A DNA stretch of 10,938 nucleotides. Origin: an uncultured Clostridia bacterium (GTDB lineage Bacteria > Bacillota > Clostridia > Oscillospirales > Ruminococcaceae). The notes below the pieces were generated by a model that was given only the letters and a program-made list of their open reading frames with translations, was not told where the DNA came from and ran no database searches. This document shows, piece after piece, positions 4,936 to 10,938 of the stretch. Positions within the stretch are counted from its first letter, which is position 1. Every line of letters starts with the position of its first letter. The stretch covers positions 1 through 10,938 of the forward strand of contig CAMVBT010000059.1 in the NCBI GenBank assembly GCA_947165805.1. Reading direction: 5' to 3'. Both the position numbers and the translations under genes were made by a program.

Positions 4936-7914
4936 ATGGCGCAGATAATCGAAAGGCTCGACAGCTTAGCCGTAAGCAGCGGAAATACGGCTGTTTTGTT
5001 TGACGAAGCCCACTCAAAAGGAATAACATATTCCCAGCTCAGCAGAATGACCGCGAGAGTGTATGGCTGGCTGAAAAACAAAAACATAGGCAGGGAAGAC
5101 TTTGTGCTCATAGATCTTCCGAGAGGCGTACTGCCTGTTGTCGCGATGCTGGGCGTATGGCGCGCGGGTGCCGCGTTCGTGCTTGTTGAGGACAACTACG
5201 CTCCCGAAAGAGCGGAGTATATCCGCCGTGACTGCGGGTGCAGGATACGCATAAGCACCTCAAACTGGGACGAGATCATGCTTACCGAGCCGCTTGAGGG
5301 CTTCTGCGCGACGGACAGCCACGACGCGGCTTACGCTGTATATACATCGGGAACATCGGGAAAGCCGAAGGGCGTGGTGCATGAATACGGCAGCCTGCAG
5401 ATGTGTGTGGATTCCATAAAGCTGAACGGCAGGGTGCCGTTTGACAAGGGCGAAAGGCTCGCCGTACTCGTTCCGCTGAATTTCATCGCGTCGGTGATAC
5501 TGCTGCTTGCCGCGCTGAATACCGAAAACAGCAGGATATTTATAGTATCGTACACGACTCTGAAGGACCCTGTCCTTTTGCAGAGCTTCTTCATGGAAAA
5601 GCAGATATCGGTCACATTCCTTACGCCGTCTTATGTCCAGGCACTCGGGGACAGCACCGGTCCTTTCCTGAAAACCCTGTTTGTAGGCTCCGAACCCGCG
5701 AACAATGTTTTCGTGAAGAATGTCGATCTGATAAACGTCTACGCGATGAGCGAAAGCGGCTTCGCCGTAAGTCTGTTCGGCATAGATAAGCCGTACAGGA
5801 TATGCCCGATAGGAAAGCCCGCGGTAAAGACTCTCCTCATCAACGAGGACGGCGATCCCGTTGAGGACGGCGAAACGGGCGAGCTGTGCTTTGAAGCGCC
5901 CTTTGTGCGCGGCTACATAGGTCTGCCCGAGGAGACCGAAAGGACGTTCGTAAACGGGATGTGCCACACGGGCGACCTTGCGAAGAAAGATGAAAACGGC
6001 GATCTTCTGATCCTCGGAAGAAGCACGGACATGATAAAAATAAACGGGAACCGCATAGAGCCCGCCGAGATAGAGGCGGCGCTGCGCGAGGTGCTCCATA
6101 CGGACTGGGCTGCGGTCAAGTGTATAGAGGATAAGGGCAGGGCTTATCTCTGCGCGTACTACAAGGATAACATCAGGATAGAAGCCAACGCCCTGCGCGA
6201 GGTGCTGCTGGAATATCTGCCGTATTATATGATACCGTCCTACTATGTAAAGGTGGACGCGGTGCCGCTCAGACCGAACGGAAAGCTGGACAGAAAGGCT
6301 CTGCCGCTGCCGGAGAACGCGGATATCGGCAGGAATTATACAGCTCCGGCAAACGAGACCGAGGCGAAAATATGTGACGCCATGGCAAAGGTGCTGGATA
6401 TCGACCGTATTGGAAGCGGCGACGACTTCTATTCTCTCGGCGGAGATTCCCTCCGCTCGATACAGGTGATAGCGGAATGCGGGCTTCCGGGGCTCAATGC
6501 CTCCGAGATATTCCGCGGACGCACTCCGGCAAAGATCGCAAAGCTGTACCATGCCCTGCATTCCGACGCCGACAGCGGGTCGGAGGCGGCAGGGAACGCA
6601 AGAGCCATGAAGCGCCCTCACCCGCTTACGCCGGAGCAGCTCTACATGGTGGATTATCAGCTCTATACCCCGAAATCCACGATGTATAACCTGTTTACGA
6701 TGTTCAGGCTCGACAAGACACTGATGACAGCCGGGAAAGCCGCTGCCGCGATGCAGACGGCGATAATGAATCACCCCGCTCTGCTCACGGCGCTCGAATT
6801 CAACGACGACGGTGATATCGTACAGAGATACGCGCCGGAAATGATGAAGAATATAACCGTGGAGCAGATACACGACTGGGAGCTCGATACGCTGAAGGAT
6901 TCGCTCGTGCAGCCGTTTAAGATAATCGGCGGACTTCTGCACAGGTGCAGGGTCTTCGAGACCGAAACAGCCGTATATGTATTCTTTGATGTACACCACA
7001 CAATGTTTGACGGTACCTCGTTCAAGGTGTTCATGGACAGCGTGAAGCGCGCGGTCTCCGGAGCGGAGCTCGTTCCCGACTGCTACTATCTTCTGCTTGA
7101 GGATCGCGAGAGAGCCGTCGGTACGGAATTCTATGAGAAGAGCAGAAAATACTTCGAGGAAAAATACGGAAACACCGAATGGAGCACATACCCCGCTGCC
7201 GACCATGAATCCCGCGAAAACGAGATGGGCGAGCTGAAATGCGACCCCGGCATCGGGACGGAAGAGCTTTCTGCGGTCGAAGAAAAGCTGCGCATATCGA
7301 GGAACGAATTCTTCATCACAGCGGCGGGGCTTGCGGTATCCGTCTATAACGAGCTGAACGATATACGCCTGTCGTGGATATACAACGGACGCGAGGATAA
7401 GCGGTCGATGTCCGCCGCGGGACTCCTGTTCCGCGATCTGCCCGTCGGATTCAGATTTGACGATAACGCAGGTATGATATCCGTTTTTGAAAATGTGCAT
7501 GAGCAGGTGCGCGGAGGCATAGAGCACAGCGTCTATCCTTATGTCGATACCATATCGCAGGTCGGAGATGTCGAGGCGGCTTATGTGCTGTATCAGCAGG
7601 ACCTCCGGGATATGACCGTGTCGGACTCTCTCGTCATAGAGACAGTGGATATAAGGCAGAATCAGGCCGCCTCACAGACCACACTCGATATCGAGATACT
7701 CGACGGCAAAGACGGTATCAGGCTCATGATAGATTATGCCGCAAGCAGATACGACGACAGCAGCATCAGCCGTTTCTGTGAGATATTCGTTAAAACGGCA
7801 AAGGAACTGACAAAATGCGCGGACGGCAGGGATATTACCGTCGGGGAGCTGAAAGAGCGGGTAAGGACTGCCGATAACGGCATCGTCACGTCAGAGTTCA
7901 CAAGGAAAAAGTAA
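4936..7914 (+). CDS. Single-module NRPS-like enzyme, adenylation - carrier protein - condensation, 992 aa
   Basis: Three domains in unusual order. Adenylation (1-460): A3 YTSGTSGKPKG (136-146), A5-like INVYAMSES (266-274), A7 HTGDL (344-348), A8 GRSTDMIKINGNRIEP (361-376) and A10 PNGKLDRKAL (448-457) with catalytic Lys450. Carrier protein (470-540): DDFYSLGGDSLRSIQ, where Ser505 should bear phosphopantetheine. Condensation-type (560-960): HHTMFDG at 687-693 is an intact HHxxxDG motif. The enzyme should adenylate an acid, load it on its own carrier, and the C domain, placed downstream as for donor transfer, should pass it to an acceptor. No thioesterase, reductase or second module exists. At the position aligning with GrsA Asp235 the sequence reads FIAS instead of FDAS, so Ile184 replaces the Asp that binds an alpha-amino group. 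The A5 Tyr-Gly-Pro-Thr-Glu motif is altered to YAMSE. GGAGG lies 7 nt before the ATG. Substrate and product are unknown. A phosphopantetheinyl transferase must come from elsewhere. Confidence 0.9.
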   Translation: MAQIIERLDSLAVSSGNTAVLFDEAHSKGITYSQLSRMTARVYGWLKNKNIGREDFVLIDLPRGVLPVVAMLGVWRAGAAFVLVEDNYAPERAEYIRRDCGCRIRISTSNWDEIMLTEPLEGFCATDSHDAAYAVYTSGTSGKPKGVVHEYGSLQMCVDSIKLNGRVPFDKGERLAVLVPLNFIASVILLLAALNTENSRIFIVSYTTLKDPVLLQSFFMEKQISVTFLTPSYVQALGDSTGPFLKTLFVGSEPANNVFVKNVDLINVYAMSESGFAVSLFGIDKPYRICPIGKPAVKTLLINEDGDPVEDGETGELCFEAPFVRGYIGLPEETERTFVNGMCHTGDLAKKDENGDLLILGRSTDMIKINGNRIEPAEIEAALREVLHTDWAAVKCIEDKGRAYLCAYYKDNIRIEANALREVLLEYLPYYMIPSYYVKVDAVPLRPNGKLDRKALPLPENADIGRNYTAPANETEAKICDAMAKVLDIDRIGSGDDFYSLGGDSLRSIQVIAECGLPGLNASEIFRGRTPAKIAKLYHALHSDADSGSEAAGNARAMKRPHPLTPEQLYMVDYQLYTPKSTMYNLFTMFRLDKTLMTAGKAAAAMQTAIMNHPALLTALEFNDDGDIVQRYAPEMMKNITVEQIHDWELDTLKDSLVQPFKIIGGLLHRCRVFETETAVYVFFDVHHTMFDGTSFKVFMDSVKRAVSGAELVPDCYYLLLEDRERAVGTEFYEKSRKYFEEKYGNTEWSTYPAADHESRENEMGELKCDPGIGTEELSAVEEKLRISRNEFFITAAGLAVSVYNELNDIRLSWIYNGREDKRSMSAAGLLFRDLPVGFRFDDNAGMISVFENVHEQVRGGIEHSVYPYVDTISQVGDVEAAYVLYQQDLRDMTVSDSLVIETVDIRQNQAASQTTLDIEILDGKDGIRLMIDYAASRYDDSSISRFCEIFVKTAKELTKCADGRDITVGELKERVRTADNGIVTSEFTRKK

Positions 7915-7928
7915 GGGGGGGATATGCT

Positions 7929-9920
7929 ATGTTATGTCGTAATTGCGGAAAAGAACTTCCGGAAAATTCAGCGTTCTGCTTATACTGCGGCACAAAGCAG
8001 ACCCCGAAGAACGTATGCCCGAAATGCGGCGCCGAGCTTGCCAGGGGCGCGGCGTTCTGCCTTAAATGCGGCGAGCATCTCGAGGCCGTGAACAATAACG
8101 AAAAAAAGGCGTTCTCTCTGCCCTCCCACAGCGGTGACCCCTTTTATAAGAAATGGATCGCGGCACACAGGCAGCTTGCGGAGACCAAGCATATCACATG
8201 GATAAGCGAGTTCAGGGGCGGCTATGCCGTCGCGGCAGACGATAACGCGCCCGGCAAGGAGCTCAGGCCCTTCCTTGTCAGGGGAGAGGAAATTGCGGAG
8301 ATCGTGTGCTATATGAACTGGACAGGCGCGAATGTGGCAAACGGCGTGCTCGAAAAAAGCGGAGACTGCTTCAGGAACGGTACGCGCTATATGAGCTTCA
8401 TACTGTTCAGGAGCAACAGTATGCTCTCTCCCTCCGAATACAGGAATATACTCTATGCGTTCACGGGTATAAATCAGCCGTATGCGACCTCCGGGCTTGC
8501 GCTTCTTGTCGCGCGTGACGGCAGTATATGCTTTGCGGATCAGTATCAGGAGAATATTACCGGCATATCGGACATATACCCGCTCCGCGTTATCGGAGAC
8601 AGGTACGCGCTGCACATCTCCCCCGGGGAATATGATAAGATGACGAACAAGGAACGGTACAACGCCGCTTCCGAGATCATGAAAACCGCGTCGCAGACCG
8701 TTTATGACTGCGATACCGGAGAGGCCGCGCTCAAAGATGTTTTTGTCCCGAAGTATGACGGCGATCCGAGCGAATACTTTGTCGAATACTTTTATTACAG
8801 CGAAAATATAGTTACCCGGATACTGCACAGTTCTTCCGAAAGAGATAAACGCAGATGCGTTTTCAACAGAAAAACGGGAAAGATATATGTCCCGGAAAGC
8901 GATATCAGATACAAAGCGGTCGGCGTTTCCGAACAGCATGGCAGGGACAGTTATCTCCTGCTGAAGATATCCGGGATCTATGAGCTTATAGACGGGAACG
9001 ATGAGACCGTGATAACTCTCGGAAGGCATGACACTCAGTACCTGCCCGTGATAACGGAAGCAAACGGCAGACTGTACATCAGTACGCACAGTCCCGAGGC
9101 CGCTGACGAAACGGGCGATGTCAACTGCGCCAACAATATAACGAATATGTATTGTTATGAGCGTACCGGGAGCGGAAAATATACAAGGATAAACGCCGGA
9201 CGCCTCAGAAACGGAGGAGGCTTCGCGGACGGCGTTGTCCGTATCCATTCGGCGGACGGCAGGACCGAGCCGAGCAACGGTACATTTGTTGTGAACGGCA
9301 AGACATATATCGCGCTGATAAAAGAAAAGGACGATCCGTCGGAGGATTCCGACAAATGTGTCCTGCTTGACGAAAGCCTTAAACCGATATATGTCTTCAA
9401 CTACAAGCAGCATTACGGAAATCAGGCTCCCTACGGCATACACATATTCGATGATACCATATACTCCCTCAGCAATGATGAGGACGAATACGGCGAGAGC
9501 AAGGCGGTATTAAAGGATATCATCGGAGGAAACACCGTATTTTCCGTACCCGCCGACAAGCTCATATCCAACGCGAACGCCGGGTTCTGCGGCGGCAGCA
9601 TCTGCCCGAGGTATGAGTTCGGCTGCTATAAGATCGGTAATGAAAGATACTTCCTTATCGGAAAACAGAACCGCGGTCTCGGACTTATGGATATGCACGG
9701 AAATACCGTCATACCGATCAGCAGAGACAATTATTTCATCGTTTCCGGCGCGGAGCTCGGCACCTTCGGAAACGGCAGGAGCTATGCGAGACTGCCGGAT
9801 AATGTCTTCCTGACGGCGCTCGGCAGCTTTGACACCGACGGCTTCAGGGTGTGCGGAGCGAGAGGCGATACCTTGTTCGAGGGCAATTTGTCGGAGCTGA
9901 TCGCGAAGTATGCACAGTGA
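7929..9920 (+). CDS. Double zinc-ribbon protein with beta-propeller-like body, 663 aa
   Basis: The N-terminus has two treble-Cys ribbons: CRNC (Cys3, Cys6) with CLYC (Cys17, Cys20), and CPKC (Cys30, Cys33) with CLKC (Cys44, Cys47), as in clostridial zinc-ribbon proteins. About 600 residues follow with many short beta-like strands and repeated phrases such as ARDGSICFAD, NGRLYIST, GKTYIALI and RYFLIGKQNRGLGL. The stretch GLMDMHGNTVIP (about 586-597) resembles a WG-type repeat, so a propeller fold is plausible but not proven. There is no signal peptide or membrane helix, so it should be cytoplasmic. The run AAGGGGGG, overlapping the stop of the NRPS-like gene, serves as ribosome site 8 nt before the ATG at 7929, and an ATG at 7924 is out of frame. 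The 14-nt gap implies tight coupling to the NRPS-like gene. Its function is unknown; a scaffold or sensor for that enzyme is conjecture. Confidence 0.8.
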   Translation: MLCRNCGKELPENSAFCLYCGTKQTPKNVCPKCGAELARGAAFCLKCGEHLEAVNNNEKKAFSLPSHSGDPFYKKWIAAHRQLAETKHITWISEFRGGYAVAADDNAPGKELRPFLVRGEEIAEIVCYMNWTGANVANGVLEKSGDCFRNGTRYMSFILFRSNSMLSPSEYRNILYAFTGINQPYATSGLALLVARDGSICFADQYQENITGISDIYPLRVIGDRYALHISPGEYDKMTNKERYNAASEIMKTASQTVYDCDTGEAALKDVFVPKYDGDPSEYFVEYFYYSENIVTRILHSSSERDKRRCVFNRKTGKIYVPESDIRYKAVGVSEQHGRDSYLLLKISGIYELIDGNDETVITLGRHDTQYLPVITEANGRLYISTHSPEAADETGDVNCANNITNMYCYERTGSGKYTRINAGRLRNGGGFADGVVRIHSADGRTEPSNGTFVVNGKTYIALIKEKDDPSEDSDKCVLLDESLKPIYVFNYKQHYGNQAPYGIHIFDDTIYSLSNDEDEYGESKAVLKDIIGGNTVFSVPADKLISNANAGFCGGSICPRYEFGCYKIGNERYFLIGKQNRGLGLMDMHGNTVIPISRDNYFIVSGAELGTFGNGRSYARLPDNVFLTALGSFDTDGFRVCGARGDTLFEGNLSELIAKYAQ

Positions 9921-9937
9921 TCCGCTGAAAGGACAGA

Positions 9938-10306
9938 ATGTATGGATATAAGCGAAGTACTGAAAAATACCGTGAAGCCGAAGAAAAAAACATATTCATA
10001 ACCGACACGGAGGGCAGACTGCTCTATCAGAGCCCGAGGACCGAATACGATCTCGGGATGCTGCTCGATAAGATAAAGAAGATATCCGAGAATTTTGAAG
10101 AACAGGAAGTGCTCGATAAGAAGAACAGGATATATGTAAATATCAGAAAAACCGTTATCGAATGCGACGGTGAGGCATTTTACTGCTATCATATGACCGA
10201 TATAAGCGAATATGCCATGCTGATACATGAGGTGTCCGGTTATACGAACAGCGTGACGAATATGTCCAGATTTCAGTCGAGCATAAGGAAAATATATGGC
10301 GCTTAA
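9938..10306 (+). CDS. Upstream fragment as it reads: PAS-like half of the GGDEF gene, 122 aa
   Basis: This frame is open as it stands from ATG 9938 and encodes the PAS-like half (NIFITDTEGRLLYQS, YVNIRKTVIECDGEAFYCYH). Its own start lies only 4 nt from AAAGGA, poorer spacing than ATG 9942. Its first 15 residues (MYGYKRSTEKYREAE) look like an out-of-frame reading of the better start. It is best seen as part of the broken gene at 9942-10730. Confidence 0.4.
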   Translation: MYGYKRSTEKYREAEEKNIFITDTEGRLLYQSPRTEYDLGMLLDKIKKISENFEEQEVLDKKNRIYVNIRKTVIECDGEAFYCYHMTDISEYAMLIHEVSGYTNSVTNMSRFQSSIRKIYGA

Positions 10307-10730
10307 AAAGGAAAGGTTCGGCAGACCGGATTCCATTGCCGTATATAATTTCGATGTCAACAATCTGAAACATATAAACGACAATTACGGTCACGAATAC
10401 GGCGACGCGCTCATCATCAAGGCCGCAAAGAGCATAGCGGCGGTCGTGTCGGATAATGTTCTCGGTTTCAGAATGGGCGGCGACGAGTATGTTATGGTCG
10501 CGGTGAATGTGACCATTGATGAAGCGAACGAGATACACAGGAAATGGAAGCTCGCGCTTGACAGGCTGAATGAGGAGGATACTAAGCTGTTCTGTTCCAT
10601 GGCGTGCGGGCTCGGCTACGGGAGCGGAAGCTACGATTACGATGAGCTTTACGCGCAGGCGGACAATCTCATGTATGAAAACAAAAGGGAGCTTAAAGCC
10701 AATAATATCACGAGCCATATAACCGTATGA
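9942..10730 (+). pseudogene. PAS-GGDEF protein, frame broken at A7 and (AT)3 tracts (possible on/off gene)
   Basis: The best-placed start is ATG 9942, 8 nt after AAAGGA, giving MDISEVLKNTVKPKKK before the frame closes at 9999. Adding one A to the seven A's at 9984-9990 carries it into IFITDTEGRLLYQS and a PAS-like region ending at HEVSGYTNSV. That frame closes at 10304-10306. Adding one AT unit to the ATATAT at 10292-10297 restores SIRKIYMALKKERFGRPD and a GGDEF domain to the stop at 10728-10730. The repaired protein has 263 residues: PAS-like about 15-95, GGDEF about 105-255 with Asp139, DNYGHEYGD (148-156) and GGDEY (180-184). The catalytic motif is intact. No RxxD inhibitory site precedes it, and the usual TGLxNR lead-in has become VTNMSRF. 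It would make cyclic di-GMP if expressed. The choices are reversible slippage, recent decay, or indel error in the assembly; the neighbouring genes are long and unbroken. Gap to the zinc-ribbon gene is 21 nt. Confidence 0.75.
10296..10730 (+). CDS. Downstream fragment as it reads: GGDEF domain, 144 aa
   Basis: Open from ATG 10296, which overlaps the end of the PAS-like frame by 11 nt, so ribosomes ending there could restart. The product is most of a GGDEF domain: YNFDVNNLKHINDNYGH, then RMGGDEY, then ELYAQADNLMYENK. It lacks the N-terminal helix and the dimerising PAS, so activity alone is doubtful. No clear Shine-Dalgarno precedes the ATG (only AAGGAA about 10 nt before). It is most simply the tail of the gene at 9942-10730. 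Confidence 0.45.
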   Translation: MALKKERFGRPDSIAVYNFDVNNLKHINDNYGHEYGDALIIKAAKSIAAVVSDNVLGFRMGGDEYVMVAVNVTIDEANEIHRKWKLALDRLNEEDTKLFCSMACGLGYGSGSYDYDELYAQADNLMYENKRELKANNITSHITV

Positions 10731-10732
10731 TC

Positions 10733-10777
10733 TCCGGCGGCTGCGCGCTTTATGCGAACGGCGCTGCGCCTGCCGGA
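10733..10777. repeat. Imperfect GC-rich inverted repeat after the GGDEF gene
   Basis: TCCGGC (10733-10738) pairs with GCCGGA (10772-10777). Further in, GGC and GCGC segments pair across a small internal loop. It begins 2 nt after the stop codon and has no T-run. It may cap the 3' end of the operon mRNA together with the hairpin that follows. Confidence 0.35.
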
Positions 10778-10803
10778 ACGAACCGATATCTTTTCATAAC
10801 ACC

Positions 10804-10838
10804 AGCCCCGGAAAGCCCGATGCTTTCCGGGGCTGTTT
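10804..10838 (+). terminator. Probable operon terminator, 13-bp hairpin
   Basis: AGCCCCGGAAAGC (10804-10816), loop CCGAT, GCTTTCCGGGGCT (10822-10834), then GTTTAT. The 13-bp perfect GC-rich stem is the strongest simple hairpin in the window and lies 73 nt past the last stop codon. The T-run is short, so it may be a less efficient intrinsic terminator or mainly a 3' stabiliser. The other strand lacks a T-run, so the plus direction is preferred. Confidence 0.7.
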
Positions 10839-10865
10839 ATGCGCAATAACAGAAAACGTATAAAT

Positions 10866-10931
10866 AATGTGTCCTCAACAACTGCCGGTTGGCAGTTGTT
10901 GTCCCAAATCCTGTTTTACAGCGGACACATT
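10866..10931. repeat. Nested perfect inverted repeats at the right edge
   Basis: An outer pair, AATGTGTCC (10866-10874) and GGACACATT (10923-10931), encloses an inner pair, CAACAACTGCC (10876-10886) and GGCAGTTGTTG (10891-10901), with loop GGTT. A 21-nt arm (10902-10922) lies between the inner stem and the closing outer strand. Both pairs are perfect. No transposase is visible, but the window ends 7 bases later. It could be the end of an insertion element, a small non-autonomous element, or a structured leader of the next gene. Confidence 0.55.
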
Positions 10932-10938
10932 CCTTGAT

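Noticed and set aside
5260..7527. A 755-codon open frame on the minus strand inside the NRPS-like gene
   Set aside because: It lies opposite a gene with intact A, PCP and C motifs and shows no recognisable domain. Long antisense frames are expected opposite codon-biased genes.
7980..9443. A 487-codon minus-strand open frame opposite the zinc-ribbon gene
   Set aside because: No motif or ribosome site, and the plus-strand frame has clear zinc ribbons and a good start.
9981..9992. Programmed -1 ribosomal frameshift at the A7 tract
   Set aside because: The zero-frame codons are AAG-AAA-AAA-ACA, so neither tRNA pair re-pairs well one base back, and no matching downstream stem was seen. Length variation of the tract explains it better.
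10299..10312. Programmed +1 frameshift at the stop codon GCT-TAA in the GGDEF gene
   Set aside because: It lacks the CTT-TGA type context and internal Shine-Dalgarno of the prfB case. Loss of one AT unit restores a smoother protein.

Overview
The window looks like chromosomal DNA from an anaerobic gut or rumen Firmicute of class Clostridia, probably the Ruminococcus/Oscillospirales group. The reasons are strong AGGAGG-type ribosome binding sites, sigma-A-like promoters, heavy use of ATA (Ile) and AGG (Arg) codons in moderately GC-rich genes, AT-rich spacers, and a sensor-kinase/BTAD-regulator pair of a kind I associate with this group. The taxonomic call is inference. I see no tRNA, rRNA, CRISPR array or transposase.

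Layout, left to right. Bases 1-487 are mostly non-coding. They hold a promoter-like signal firing leftwards out of the window, a 21-residue one-helix membrane micropeptide on the minus strand (200-265) with a strong Shine-Dalgarno site, its promoter region with two direct repeats, and hairpins that may end the neighbouring minus-strand unit. Bases 488-1975 (minus strand) are a wrecked two-component system: a 7TM-type histidine kinase and an overlapping receiver-BTAD response regulator. At least three internal deletions, each changing the frame, removed the kinase's phospho-acceptor His domain and the middle of the regulator. Bases 1976-2367 carry a bidirectional terminator-like stem, a near-consensus promoter with an extended -10, and a perfect 9-3-9 palindrome on the expected transcription start.

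From that promoter runs a co-directional five-gene unit (2368-10730) with gaps of 14-55 nt. In order: a membrane Cache-HAMP-PP2C (SpoIIE/RsbU-type) phosphatase; a STAS anti-sigma-antagonist-like protein with an intact phospho-Ser motif; a 992-residue NRPS-like enzyme of unusual order, adenylation - carrier protein - condensation; a double zinc-ribbon protein with a beta-propeller-like body; and a PAS-GGDEF protein whose frame is broken twice, at an A7 tract and an (AT)3 tract. A 13-bp terminator-like hairpin and a nested inverted repeat follow.

Working model (inference): the phosphatase senses an extracellular ligand and dephosphorylates the STAS protein, and this partner switch controls the NRPS-like enzyme or its expression. 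The kinase that would normally complete a partner switch (RsbW/SpoIIAB type) is absent from the window. The NRPS adenylation domain seems to lack the Asp that grips the alpha-amino group of amino acids, so it may load a non-amino acid or an acyl substrate. Its C-terminal condensation domain would then pass that group to a soluble acceptor. This regulated single-module A-PCP-C locus is the best candidate here for an undescribed system.
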